NCBI RefSeq assembly: GCF_031755915.1
Contig: NC_083380.1
Span: 30,228,501-30,292,500, forward strand
Reading direction: 5' to 3'
Origin: Ziziphus jujuba
Lineage: Eukaryota; Streptophyta; Magnoliopsida; Rosales; Rhamnaceae
Length of the DNA: 64,000 bases
A program made the position numbers and the translations under genes. This document shows positions 10,767-23,929 of this stretch, one piece after another (the stretch's first letter is position 1; each line of letters starts with the position of its first letter). The notes beneath the pieces are model-generated. The model ran no database searches and was not told the origin of the DNA. It saw only the letters and a list, made by a program, of their open reading frames with translations.

Positions 10767-13700
10767 TCACTGGAACAGATACGGGTACTGCTCACGCATT
10801 TGCGCTTCGGGCTCCCACATTGCTTCCTCGACTAAATGGTTCCGCCATAAGACTTTAACTAGAGGAATAGTCTTGTTGCGTAGCACCCGTTCCTCACGAT
10901 CCAAAATCGGTACTGGCTGCTCCACATACGAAAGATCTTCCCTTATCTCTATGTCCGGACTCTCGAGTACGTGCGAAGGGTCTGCAATATACTTTCGTAG
11001 CATCGACACATGAAATACGTTGTGTACTCGAGCTAGCTCTTCCGGTAACGCCAACCTATACGCCACAGGGCCAATCCTCTCCGTAACCTCGTAAGGCCCA
11101 ATATAACGAGGACCCAACTTACCTCGTCGACCAAAACATACTACTCCTTTCCATGGAGATAGTTTTAGGAATACCCAATCTCCTACCTCGAATTCCAAAT
11201 CCTTTCTACGCACATCGACGTAACTCTTCTGTCGATCTTGGGCAACCTTCAATCGATCCCTAATAATCTTCACCTTGTCCAAGGTCATCCTTAAATACTC
11301 AGATCCGACCGCATTATTTGTTGCAAGGAGCCTCTCTTCTCCTACCTCACTCCAACACAAGGGTGTCCGACACTGCCTCCCATATAAAGCTTCATACGGG
11401 GACATTCCAATACTCGCCTGATAACTGTTGTTGTAGACAAATTCTATCAATGGCAGTTGTTCATCCCAGCTACCACGAAACTGCATAATGCAAGACCTTA
11501 GCATGTCTTCTAATGTCTGAATTGTGCACTTTGCTTGTCCATCAGATTGCGGGTGAAAAGTGGTGCTGTAGTTAAGTCTTGCTCCTAGTGCATCAGCCAA
11601 CTTCCGCCATAGTCGTGAAGTAAAGCGCAGATCTCGATCGGAGACGATGGCTAATGGTACTCCATGAAGACTTACAATGCGTTGCACGAACAACTGGGCT
11701 AACTTCTCGGATGAAAAACGTTCTCGTACCGGGAGGAAGTGTGTCGACTTGGTAAGACGATCAATGATTACCCAAATGCCGTCGTACCTTTTAGGTGTGG
11801 AAGGAAGCTTAAATACGAAGTCCATGTTGAGTTCTTCCCACTTCCACACGGGAATCGGTAAGGATTGGAGTAGTCCCGAAGGCTTCTGTCTTTCTGCTTT
11901 CACTTGTTGACAAATCAAACACTTTAATACTAAGTCTGCCACTTCTCTCTTCATACCAATCCACCAATAATACTTAACAAGCGTCCGGTACATCTTGGTA
12001 CTCCCAGGATGCATCGCATACATCGAGCTATGCGCCTCCTCCAAAATCTCCTTCTTGAGTCCTGGGATATCCGGAACACAAAGTCGTCCTTTATACACGA
12101 GGGCTCCATCCCTCCTTATGGAAAATTCTGGATCAAGACCTTCTTGTACCTTGCCCTTAATTGTCCTCAACTTAGGATCTTCCATTTGGGTCTCTACTAT
12201 ACGATCCACCAACACCGGTCGTACCTGGAAGTTAGCCATAAGAACTCCTGAATGATGCATATGCATTAACACCCCCATCTTCTTCAACTCCACCATGAGA
12301 GGTAGTTGGATGACTTGAACATGAGCAAGGGATCCAGTAGCCTTCCTACTCAAAGCATCCGCCACTACATTCGCCTTACCTGGGTGATAATCAATCACAC
12401 AGTCATAATCCTTTAACAACTCCATCCATCGCCTTTGCCTCATATTTAACTCCTTCTGAGTGAAAATATACTTGAGGCTTTTGTGGTCAGTATAGATTTG
12501 GCATGTGGCCCCATACAAGTAGTGCCTCCACTTCTTTAGAGCAAAGACTACCGCCGTCAATTCTAAGTCGTGCGTAGGGTAATTCTGTTCGTGCTGCTTC
12601 AATTGCCGAGATGCATACGCTACCACCCTTTGATTCTGCATTAGCACGCAACCCAACCCTTGATGGGATGCATCACAATAAACTTCAAAACCTTCATTCC
12701 CATCAGGTAAAGTTAAAACAGGTGCGGATGTCAACTTTTGCTTCAACTCCTGGAAACTCTATTCACACCTGTCTGTCCAACTAAATTCAACATTCTTTCG
12801 GGTCAATCTATGAAGCGGCCCGGCAATCCTTGAAAACCCTTCAATAAAACGACGGTAGTAACCCGCTAATCCAAGAAAACTTCGTACCTCCCTCACAGTG
12901 GTAGGCCGCTCCCAACTCAACACTGCCTTTACCTTATCAGGGTCCACATAGATACCTTCTGCCGACACGATATGTCCGAGAAAACCCACTTGATTCAACC
13001 AGAATTCACACTTGTCAAACTTAGCATATAGCTGATGGTGCCTTAGAGTTTGGAGCACTCTCTTCAAATGTCTCGCGTGCTCTTCTCGACTCCTTGAATA
13101 GATCAGAATGTCATCGATAAATACAATGACAAAACGATCCAAGTACGGATGAAACACCCTATTCATCAAGTCCATGAAAGCTGCTGGGGCATTGGTGAGT
13201 CCGAACAACATCACTAGGAATTCATAATGTCCGTACCTCGTCCTAAAGGCAGTCTTAGGGATGTCCGACTCTCGGATCCTTAACTGATGGTATCCCGACC
13301 TCAAGTCGATCTTGGAGAACACCTTGGCACCTTGGAGTTGGTCGAATAGATCATCTATCCTTGGCAACGGATAGCGATTAGGGATGGTGACCTTATTAAG
13401 TTGTCGGTAGTCTATACACAGTCTTAGACTACCATCCTTCTTCTTTACAAACAAAACTGGAGCTCCCCACGGCGATATACTTGGCCTAATAAACCCCTTA
13501 TCTACCAAATCTTGCAATTGGACCTTTAGCTCCCTTAACTCTACTGGAGCCATCCGATACCGTGGTAGAGAAATAGGCACGGTGCCTGGAATCGATTCAA
13601 TGGGAAAGTCAACTTCCCTCTCCGGAGGCAATCCTGGTAACTCCTCAGGAAATACATCCGGGAAATCCCTCACAACGGGCATGTCTTCCAACCTGACCCC

Positions 13701-15310
13701 ACTTACTCAGGTATCTATCACATGAGCCAAATACCCCTGGCAACCTTTATTCAGTAGCTTCTTGGCAGTAAGGGTAGATATCAACCTCGGTAAGGGCCTT
13801 CCAACTCCTCCTCGGAATACTACTTCTAGCAACCCTGGCCTCCTGAATGTAACTTCCTTGCTGAAACAGTCCACAGATGCATGGTTCCTTGCCAACCAAT
13901 CCATGCCCAAAATTACATCAAGTCCGGACAGATCCAACAGGATCAAGTCCGCCTCCATCACTTGATATTCGATGCAGAAGAAACATTCCTTGATTAACTG
14001 GCTAGGCCACAAGGATTCTCCTGCAGGAGTGGCTATCTCTACTAGACATCCTAAAGGAGTAGGGGTCATACCGACCTGAGTGACGAATTCCTTGGAGATG
14101 AATGAATGTGTCGCTCCCGGGTCTATAAGTACCAATGCATCATTACCGAATATATTCAATGTACCTGTCACGACGTCCGGTGTAGCTAGGGCCTCCTGCT
14201 GCGTCATCGCAAACACTCGACCCTGCCCTGTCTGCTGGGGCCTCCGTCCTCTACCCCTGCTCGGCCCAACAGGCTGTGGGACTAATCCCGATGAACCTCC
14301 TACTACATAACTCCCTCGGGAACTCTGACCCCGCGATCCACTAGCCTGATGTGATGGTGGACTCGCCCCTAACACTCCCGCCTCTCCATAAGGGCAATTC
14401 CTCTTAATGTGTCCCGCCTGTCCACACTGAAAGCACACACCCTCATACTGGCAAATCCCATGGTGTGCTCTATTGCAACGTCTGCAGAATGGCTTGGGGC
14501 TAAACCTAGAGTGCTGATATGAACTCGTGCTGCCGCTAATGGAATGACGCGCTGGTTGGGGCATACGATAGCCGCCTCTCCTCTAAAATCTGCCTCGAGG
14601 GCTGAACCCATCACTGTCTGAGCCTGAACTATGGCTCTTCTTAGATGCCCCCTGTCGAGGTACCCCGCTGTACGAACCTTCGAATGATCTGCGCCTCGAG
14701 GGTCTGTGTATCTCCTCCTGTCTCTCTAGCTCGAGCGCTGCATCCCTGGCGGACTGATAGGTGGGATGTACTGATCCAGAAAGGGTGTAGCCGATGCTCT
14801 CTTTCAATCGTCGGGAATCAGGTGCATGCAGAACTCTGACAGCTCCCGGAACCTCCTCTCGTACTCTGTCACCGTCATGTTCCCCTGGCGCAGTTCCTCG
14901 AACTCTCTCCTTCTCGCCTCACGGTAGGCAGGAGGACAAAACTCAGTAGAGAAGGCAATCTTGAACTGGTCCCACGTATGCCTTCTGCGGGTCTTCTCCA
15001 TCTGCCACCACTTCCGGGCGTCTCCCTCTAACATGAACCCAGAAATCCTCACCATATCTTCATCGGGGCACTGCATCCCCTCTTCCAAGATTTTCTCCAT
15101 GCTGGATAGCCACTTCAAGGCTGCAGCTGGGCCTTGGCTTCCATCGAACTCCACGGCTCCTAAACGTCGAGCCTGATCCACGGATCGGTTACTGGAGCTT
15201 GAACCTCCTAAGGCTCTAGTTAGCTGAGAGACCAGATTTCTAAGGCTTGATCGACTCCCGGAACTCTCAGCCGAGCGCTCCCGAGTTCTACGTGTGTCCC
15301 GCCGACTCAT
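10767..15310 (-). pseudogene. gag-pol: gag-pol polyprotein, disrupted
   Basis: The retrotransposon polyprotein starts at ATG 15308-15310 (MSRRDTRRTRERS). In order it shows: the gag capsid domain; a CCHC zinc knuckle (CFQCGQAGHIKRNC, near 14440); an aspartic protease with DPGATHSF (near 14120); reverse transcriptase with FIDD (near 13110); RNase H with its D-E-D-D residues; an integrase zinc finger (H...CLIC, near 11950); the integrase core; a GPY/F-like module; and a C-terminal chromodomain. Lesions: a frameshift near 14806 in gag, then in-frame stops near 14583 (TAG), 13707 (TGA) and 12759 (TAG). The third integrase catalytic residue, normally Glu about 35 residues after the second Asp, is Lys (codon 11529-11531). 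The three stops could each be a C-to-T change, as expected in methylated DNA. No functional product is likely. Confidence 0.95.
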
Positions 15311-15437
15311 CGTAGTAGATTCTGAGGAAACAAACAAGAGTTTAGAAACAGGGACACTTAAGCACGATTGCAAAAGGAAGAAATTTACGGATGGGCTGTA
15401 CAGCAATGCACAGTCCCTTAGGATTACAAGAACCTAT

Positions 15438-15449
15438 GCTCTGATACCA
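15438..15449 (-). promoter_or_regulatory. Primer-binding site, tRNA-iMet type
   Basis: The minus strand reads TGGTATCAGAGC two bases after the 5' LTR, the common plant primer-binding site complementary to the 3' end of initiator methionine tRNA. It fixes the orientation of the element. Confidence 0.93.
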
Positions 15450-15451
15450 AC

Positions 15452-18288
15452 TATCAGGACCCGTCCAAAGTTCCCCACCGGAACCCTAGACAAGCCCTGA
15501 TCCCAGGGAAACCCTACCGGACCCTCCTGTGGAAAATCCGGCAGAACCTCCCCTAAGGGATGGACTTACCACAAAATTCCCTACACTGAAAACACACTTC
15601 TATAATTGTCCCCTTATTCCTCCCACAGTACTACAAACTGGTTCCACAAATTTCAGCACTCCAAAATAAAAATACAATAATCCAATGCAATTTAAATACA
15701 TAAGTGTCCCATACAGTATACAGAGCTTTATGAAATACTACAACGTATAGAATACAGCAAGAGTGAAAGAAATATTACAACTGCAGTAAAAGAAGAACAA
15801 GATACTGCACGAACTAATACAGCGAGGAAGATCAAGTCCGCTCCGAGTGAACACCGACAACCTGGTACCTAGAGGAACGGAAGTTAAGAGTGTGAGATGC
15901 TAATCATCTCAGTGAGGGACCCTACTACTAGACAATATAATACTACGGTAATAGGTATATAAATAATAATTATTTGGAAATAATATTTTCTCTCAAAACC
16001 CTTACAATTCTCTCAGTTGGAAAGGTTCCCCTTTTAAAACATTTTCACAAAACCCTTTATTCATATTCCCCGAAAACCAAGACATCAAATAATTAAATAC
16101 CGGAAACAGTAATAATTAATTTTAATTCCAATACAGTTTTAAAACATTTTATTTTTAAAACACAGTTCCGAAAATCAGTTGATGCACCCACTATATACCA
16201 GTGGCGCCAACAGTACCCAGTGTCCCAAGGTACCGCCAGACAGGAGGTTATAGAAAGAAACCGGCATACGGGCGGGTGGCGTCCCACTGCGCCGCTGCTA
16301 ACCTGGTGTCCCGGCCAAAAAGGGGGTGGCCACCCTCTCCGATGGCATCCACAGGACACCCTCATAATATCACCTGCGCGCTACTCACACCCACCTGCGC
16401 GCTAATCATATCCGTGTGCACAATATCCATATCACATATACCATATCACATAATCAGAACACCAGTACGTGCACGGTGCATCTAAAAATTATAAAATCCA
16501 TAAATATAAATTATAAAACAAATTTCACATTTTTCATAAGCATAGCGGGCATAATCCATCCGCTTGAACCGGGAAATTCTCCACAATTTCTTTATAATCA
16601 ATACCATAAATTCCATGATTTTCAAATCCACCAACTCCCAAAATCCATCAATTCAAATATTCACATTTTTCCAAGCATAAATAATTTCTCAAAATATCAT
16701 AATCAAATCTCATAATATTCCATGGGCATATTTTATAAAAATTGAAATCACCAACATAACCAAATATTTTCTTTGAAATATTTGAAAATCAAATCGTGCC
16801 CATTTTACTATTAAAACCACACCAATTTCAAAATCCTCAAATTCATAAAATAATTTCACATGGCATAATTTTATAAAATGCACATTTTCTTAAATCCAAT
16901 AAATTCACCAATAAATCCACAATAAATCAAATAAATAATTCGCACATAGAAATTAAATTCCAAATATTTAAATCACACACATTATATTCACAAATTAAAT
17001 TCCCCAAAATTAATTTGAAGGTGGGTCACTCACCTTATGCACGTATCTCAATCAAGATCCTCCGTGGGATCGACTCCGCTACTCGCACGTGCACCTAAAA
17101 CATCCACAGTACCAAACCACAAATATTAATATTTTATTCGGGTAATCCCCAAATGGGTACCTGGAGAGCGAACACCAAACGATAACTAAAATTTACGAAT
17201 TATATACCGAATCGAAGCTCGAGTGATGCTAATCACAGATCCGGTCTTAATTTCCGGAGAGCCGCCGCGGTCACCAGCAACCTTCGCCGGCGGCGGCGTG
17301 TGCGGTGGCCGTTGGTCGTGAAATTTTGCAGACTTGTAGATCGTGAGGAGAGCAACCCAACCGGATGGGCGGTGAGCAAAACGGAGGTCGGACGGCGGAG
17401 AAATCACCGTTTGAAGATTTCCGGCCCCTCGCCGAAAAACGCTCCGATCTCAGCGCGTCGGTGGTCCGATGGCCGTGATTTTTGGTGGGTCGGCCGGACT
17501 TGAGGAGAGGATGATGGGTGTACGGCGCGTGTGTCCAAAAAATGGCCGGAAGTGGGTCGATTTGCGGTGGCCGGCGGTGGAGGGGAAAAACTCGCCGCCG
17601 AACTTCGGACGTCCGATCCGGGCGCGTCCGGCGGCCGTTCACCGTGAAATTTGGAGGTTTTGCCGAAAATGAGGAGGGCAACCTGGCTGGCCAGCGCGTG
17701 TGCAGTAACTCGACCGGAAAATTTGAAAACCTCCGGTGGCCGGCGACTCTCTCTCTCTCTTTCTCTCTCCTCTCTCTCTTTCTCCCTCTTCCCCGAGTGT
17801 TTTAACAAATAAAAACCCATGTGCGACACTGTTCATGCCACATGGACCAATCAGAAGCTGACACGTGGCGTTACTGTGCACTTAAGCCAGATATATTAAA
17901 ATAATACGGTACTCGGCGAATTTCAAACGTCCGTAACTTTTTAACCAAATGTCCGATTTAAGCGTGCCGCTAGTCTATGAACTCGTATCGACGAGTACTT
18001 TACAACCATACAAGAGTCAACTCAAAATTATATCACAAGAGAAAGTCAACTCCCGGCACCTTTTGGACAGTTTGCACTTCAACTTGTTTCGCCCATAACT
18101 TTCAAACCGTAGCTCCGTTTTCGACATGCTACTAGTCTACAAACTCAGAGCGTCATGCACTTCGCCACAGTACCCTGGTCAACTCGAAATTCCAACTAGA
18201 GCAAACAGTCAACTTTTGACCCGCTCGGTCAACGGCCAACCTCGGTCAACGTGCACGGATTCCGGTGCGATTTGGGATGGGGTGTTAC
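15452..18288 (-). repeat. 5' LTR of the gypsy element
   Basis: Near-identical to 7911-10722. The inner end reads TATCAGG instead of TGTCAGG. The outer end reads GGTGTTAC without the final A and is followed by GTGTG. Small indels include an extra CT-repeat run near 17750. Confidence 0.93.
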
Positions 18289-18717
18289 GTGTGCATTATA
18301 TATATATATATACACACACATATAGAGTCCTTTTATGGTTAGGATCGACCTGACGAAAATGATGCGATTCAAAAATGTGAAAAAAATGACCAGTTATTAG
18401 ATTCCAACTTATCCAATGAACGACTCAGATATTTCTCTATCGCACGTGAGAATATTGCAACTTCAAAAAAATTTCCTTCAACCTTCCTGCTTCAAAATAT
18501 CATTTTCTTTCCTGCTAGCACCATTGTTTCACACAGACTTTACCATTTTAAAATTACCAAATAAAATCCTCCATCTCTCACCATTTCAAAATTCTAAAAT
18601 AAAATCCACAATTTCAGCTCTAGACATTTTTCTATTGCTTCCACCGCCCAGGCCTTCTCCTCGACAATCCAAAATCCATTTAGAGCTTGGGTTAAAGGTT
18701 AGTATTTGTGAGTCATT

Positions 18718-18754
<37 letters not shown>

Positions 18755-19239
18755 CATGAACAAAAAACCCAAAAAAAAAAAAAAATGACATCGATGACCT
18801 GCAAAACGTCACCAGCTTAGGTACCAAACAAGTAGGCATTTTCCTCCAGATTAAAGGCTGCCCTTTGTTGGTGATCCAGAGTAGTCTTGATGTGGCCAAG
18901 AGCGAAGTCCTAGTGGTGACTATATTGCTGCCCACAGCAGAAAGGGCGCCTACGGCCTTGATAATTGAGACTCGTTTGGTTGGGTTCTTTTGAGTCTTGA
19001 GGCCCCGATCTTGATCAGATATGAGGTTGAGGAGTTTCTACTTGGAGAGTTTCAATTGAGCTATGAGGGATGAGCAGGCGAGCATAGATGAGTTAGAGTG
19101 GTGGGGTTTCAGAGAATAAGAATTGAAATGGTGGTGTTGTGGGTTGAATTGAATATTGGAAAGAAGGAGGTTTGAGGACGTAGAGTTCTGAAAATTTTCT
19201 TTTTTTAATTCCATTGTAATTTTTTTATATTTTTTCAAG

Positions 19240-20600
19240 TATCATTCAAAATAATAAAATTCAAACTTAACAAAAAAAATTGAGGACTAATTGAAAATTA
19301 CTAAATTGAAAATATAATAAAAAAAATATTGAGGGACCAAAACTAACGCTATTACATTCCAGTAGCGTTAGCATTGGTCCCTCAATTTTTAAATTTTTTT
19401 TTATTTTTTTTAATTCCTCTATATTTTTATAAATATCATTCAAAATAATAAAATTCAAACTTAACAAAAAAAATTGAAAATTAATTGAGAATTACAAAAT
19501 TAAAAAGGACCAAAGTCAACGCTATTACATCCCAGCAGTGATGGCTTTGGTCCCCCAATTTTTTATTATTTTCCTTTTTATTTTTATTTTTTTAATTTAT
19601 TTGTAATTGTTTTTATATGTTTGCAAATATCATTCAAAATAATAAAATTCAAACTTAACAAAAAAAATTAAAGACCAATTGAAAATTACAAAATTGAAAA
19701 GATAAATATATATATATATATTGGGAGACCAAAGTCAATGCTATTACATTCTAGCAATGTTGCTTTTGATCCCACAATTTTTGAAAATTTTTATTATTTT
19801 CTTTTTTATTTTTTTTAATTCCTTGGTAATTTTTTAATATTTTTATAAGTATCATTCAAAATAATAAAATTCAAACTTAACAAAACAATTGAGCACCAAT
19901 TGAAAATACAAAATTGAAATAATAAAAAAATTAAAAAAAAAATTAGGGAACCAAAGTCAAGGCTTTTAGCCAATACTTTTACATCCTAAAAGCCTTGACT
20001 TTGGTCCCCTAATTTTTAATTTTTTTTTTTATTTTTGTTTTTTAATTCCTTTATATTTTTGTAAGTATCATTCAAAATAATAAAATTCAAACTTAACAAA
20101 AAATTGAAAACCAATTTAAAATTATAAAATTGAAAAGATAATAAAAAAAAAAAATTGGAGGACCAAAGCCAATGCTATTACATCTCAGTAGTGATAGCTT
20201 TGGTCTCCCAATTTTTTATTATTTTCTTTTTTATTTTTATTTTTTTAATTCTTTTGTAATTTTTTTTTATATTTTTGTAAGTATCATTTAAAATAATAAA
20301 ATTCAAACTTAACATAAAAAATTGATGACCAATTAAAAATTATAAAATTAAAAAGATAAATATATATATATATATGTTGGGGGACCAAAGTCAATGCTAT
20401 TACGTTCCAGCAATGTTGACTTTGATCCCACAATTTTTGAAATTTTTTATTATTTTCTTTTTTATTTTTTTTTAATTTCTTAACAAAAAGTTCATACTTA
20501 ACAAAAAATTGAGGATCAATTGAAAATACAAAATTGAAAATAATAAAAAAATTAAAAAATTAGGGAACCAAAGCCAACCCTAATTTTTAAAATTTTTTTA
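19240..20600. repeat. Left array of hairpin units in the foldback
   Basis: About seven units of 175-225 bp. Most carry a short palindrome of the form GGGACCAAAG(C/T)CAA...TTG(G/A)CTTTGGTCCC, at about 19330, 19505, 19722, 19945, 20157 and 20379, with a half copy at 20563. Units are joined by a conserved AT-rich spacer containing CATTCAAAATAATAAAATTC. Confidence 0.88.
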
Positions 20601-21199
20601 TTATTTTCTTTATTTATTTATTTTTTTAATTCTTTTGATGAAAATTGGAAAAACAAAAAGAGGAAAAAACTTTTGATGAAAATATGATAATGAACAAAAA
20701 AAGATGGGTAAAAAAAAAAAAGAGGGCTTCTCTTTAAAATAGGACCAAAAAAAAAAGAGGAAATTTTTTTTGATGAAAATATAATAATGAAAAAAATTAA
20801 AGAGGGTTGTGTTTAAAATTAGACTAGAAAATAAGAAAAAAAAAAGGAAGAAAAAAAATGTTACCAAAGGGAGCAAAGCCGACGCATGTTCTGAAAATAG
20901 CATCGGCTTTGATCCCTTTTGTAACAGTTTTTTTTTCTTCCTATTTTTTCTTCTTTTCTAGTCCAATTTTAAACATGGACCCTCCTTTTTCTTTTTTGTT
21001 CATTATCATATTTTCATCAAAAAAAATTTCCTCTTTTTTTTGGTCCAATTTTGAGGACAAACCCTCTTTTTTTTGTCTCATTATCATATTTTCATCAAAA
21101 GTCCTTTTTTTTTTTGTCCAATTTTAAACACAAAACTCTTTTTTTTTTTGTTTGTTATCATATTTTCATCAAAGAAATTAAAAAATAATAATAATAAAA

Positions 21200-22990
21200 A
21201 ATTAAAAACATTGGAGGACCAAAGCCAAGGCTTTTAGGATGTAAAAGTATTGGTTTTGGTCCCCCAATTTTATTTTTGTTATTTTTGTAATTTTGTAATT
21301 TTGAATTGGTGCTCAATTTTTTTTGTTATGTTTAAATTTTATTATTTTGAATGATACTTGTAAAAATATAAAAAACAATTACAAAGGAATTAAAAAAAAT
21401 GATAAAAAATTTTAAAAAATTACGGATCAAAGCCAACACTGCTAGCATGTAATAGTGTTAGTTTTAGTCCCCCAATTTTTTTTTTTTTATCATTTCAATT
21501 TTGTAATTATCAATTGGTCCTCAATTTTTTTTGTTAAATTTGAATTTTATTATTTTGAATGATACTTATAAAAATATAAAAAAAATTACAAAGGAATTGA
21601 AAAAAAAATAATAAAAACTTTTTAAAAATTGGGGGACGAAAGCCAATGCTGCTTGGATGTAATAGTATTGGCTTTGGTCCTCCATTTTTTTTTATTATCT
21701 TTTCAATTTTATAATTATCAATTGGTCCTCAATTTTTTTGTTAAGTTTGAATTTTATTATTTTGAATGATATTTGTAAAAATATAAAAAAATTACAAAGG
21801 AATTAAAAAAATATAATAAAAAATTTTTAAAAAATTAGGGGACCAAAGCCAATGCTTTTAATTTTCCCCCAATATTTTTTTGTTATCTTTTCAATTTTGT
21901 AATTTTCAATTGGTCTTTAAATTTTTTTGTAAAGTTTAAATTTTATTATTTTAAATGATACTTGCAAAAATATAAAAAAAAAATTATAAAAGAATTAAAA
22001 AAAATAAATTAATAAAATAATAAAAAAAATTTAAAAATTGGGAGACCAATTTATTTTTTATTATCTTTTCAATTTTGTAATTATCAATTGGTCCTCAATT
22101 TTTTTTGTTATGTCTAAATTTTGTTATTTTAAATAATACTTGCAAAATATAAAAAAATTACAAAGGCATTAAAAAAAAGAAAATAATAAAAAATTTAAAA
22201 AAATTAGGGGACCAAAGCCAATGCTGCTGGAATATAATAGCATTGGCTTTGGTCTCTTAATGTTTTTTTATTATCTTTTTAATTTTGTAATTATCAATTG
22301 ATCCTCAATTTTTTTGTTAAGTTTGAATTTTATTATTTTGAGTGACACTTGTAAAAATATAAAAAATAACAAAGGATTTAAAAAAATATAATGAAAAATT
22401 TTAAAAAATTTGGAAACCAAAGCCAATACTTTTAATTTTTCCCCTAATATTTTTTTTGTTATCTTTTCAATTTTGTAATTTTCAATTGATCCTCAGTTTT
22501 TTTTTTTTAACGTTTGGATTTTATTATTTTAAATGATACTTGCAAAAATATAAAAAAAAAATTACAATGGAATTAAGAAAAAGAAAATAATAAAAAATTG
22601 GGGGACCAAAGCCAACACTGCTGGGATGTAATAGCGTTGGCTTTGGTCCTCCTTTTTTTTAATTATCTTTTTAATTTTGTAATTATCAATTGGTCCTCAA
22701 TTTTTTTGTTATGTTTGAATTTTATTATTTTGAGTTATTTGTTATGTTTGAATTTTATTATTTTGAATTATACTGGCAAAAATATAAAAAAATTGCCAAG
22801 GAATTAAAAAATGAAAATAATACAAAATTTGAAAAAAAATTGGGGGACCAAAGCCAACGCTATGATGTAATAGCTTTGGCTTTGGTCTCCCAATTTTTTT
22901 TTAATTATCTTTTCAATTTTATAATTTTGAATTGGTCGTCAATTTTTTTTTGTTAAATTTGAATTTTATTATTTTGAATGATACTTGCAA
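21200..22990. repeat. Right array of hairpin units, inverted
   Basis: About nine units in reverse orientation to the left array, with the spacer reading GAATTTTATTATTTTGAATG. Palindromes or half palindromes start near 21213, 21423, 21631, 21836, 22040, 22206, 22411, 22600 and 22843. Some units (21836, 22040, 22411) have lost one palindrome arm. Confidence 0.88.
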
Positions 22991-23874
22991 AAATATAAAA
23001 AAGTTACAAAGGAATTAAAAAAAAAATTTCCAGAACTCTACGTCCTCAAACCTCCTTCTTTCCAATATTCAATCCAACCCACAACACTACCATTTCAATT
23101 TTTTTTTTCTTAAACCCCACCATTCTAACTCCTCTATAATCGCCTACTCGTCTCTCACAGCTTAATCAAAACTTTCTAAGTAGGAACTCATCAACCTCAT
23201 ATTCAATCAAGATTGGGGCCTTAAGACTCAAAAGAATCCAGCCAAATGAGACTCGATTATCAAGGCCATAGACACCCTTTCTACTCTAGACAGCGATGTA
23301 GTCACCACCGGGATTTCGCTCTCAGCCACGTCGAGGCTACTCTGAACCACCGAGTAAGAGCAATGTTTAATCTGAAGGAAAATGCCCACTTGTTTGGTAC
23401 ATAAGCCGGTGGCATTTTCTAGGTTATCGATGTCATTTTTTTTTTATTTCTTTTTTTGGTTTTTTGTTCACAGTTAAAAAAAAAAAAAACCAAAGGCCCT
23501 AAAAAAAAAAAAAAGCCAATGGCTCAAAAATACTAACCTTTAACCCAAGCTCTAAATGGATTTTGGATTGTCGAGGAGAAGACCTGGGCAGTGGAAGTAA
23601 TAGAAGGATATCTGGGGTTGGAATGGTGGAGATAGTGTATTTTATTTGGGAATTTTGAAATGGTAAAGTTTTTGTGAAATAGTGGTGCAAGGGGGAAAAA
23701 AATGATATTTTGAAGCATGAAGGTTGAAGGAAATTTTTTTCAAGTTGCAATTTTCTCACGTGTGACAAGAAAGTATCTAAGCCATTCATTGAATAAGTTA
23801 AAATCTAATAGCTGGTCATTTTTTTCACATTTTTGGACCGCACCATTTTGATCAAGTCGGACCTGACCATAGAA

Positions 23875-23912
<38 letters not shown>

Positions 23913-23929
23913 CATTTATTTATTTATAT

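Larger units (their letters stand above)
7911..18288 (-). mobile_element. Full-length Ty3/gypsy chromodomain retrotransposon
   Basis: The element lies on the minus strand: 5' LTR 15452-18288, primer-binding site 15438-15449, gag-pol 15310-10767, polypurine tract 10723-10736, 3' LTR 7911-10722. The order protease, reverse transcriptase, RNase H, integrase, chromodomain and the very long LTRs (about 2.8 kb) fit the chromovirus group, probably Tekay/Del-like (inference). The likely 5-bp target is ATGTG at 7906-7910, with imperfect GTGTG at 18289-18293. A paralogous empty site (around 30290) reads AATTCATGTGTATTAC and supports this. In the first 490 or so bases of the two LTRs I count 8 substitutions, 7 of them transitions, so insertion is fairly recent. 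The coding region is dead. Confidence 0.95.
18325..23878. mobile_element. Giant foldback (long inverted repeat) transposon
   Basis: The two ends are inverted copies: left GAGTCCTTTTATGG..., right complement GAGATTCTATGGTCAGG.... The similarity runs inward for about 900 bp (18325-19235 against 23020-23878) and continues as arrays of about 210-bp units in opposite orientation (19240-20600 and 21200-22990). Symmetry centres near 20865-20921. No transposase or other coding frame is present, so the element would need enzymes supplied in trans. Flanks are TA-repeats, so a target duplication cannot be read. Long subrepeat-containing arms fit the Foldback class, perhaps a TIR-type MULE derivative (inference). 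The empty paralogous locus near 30300 supports insertion. Confidence 0.88.

Noticed and set aside
12746..12761. Separate start of a second pol protein
   Set aside because: The frame is continuous across one TAG. The apparent start is a TTG codon, so it is a nonsense mutation and not a gene boundary.
19240..22990. Regularly spaced palindromic repeats, considered as a CRISPR-like array
   Set aside because: Plant nuclear DNA, unit length about 210 bp, spacers conserved rather than unique, and arms inverted. It is a foldback transposon.
18310..23920. Target-site duplication of the foldback
   Set aside because: Both flanks are TA/CT microsatellites, so any apparent duplication would be meaningless.
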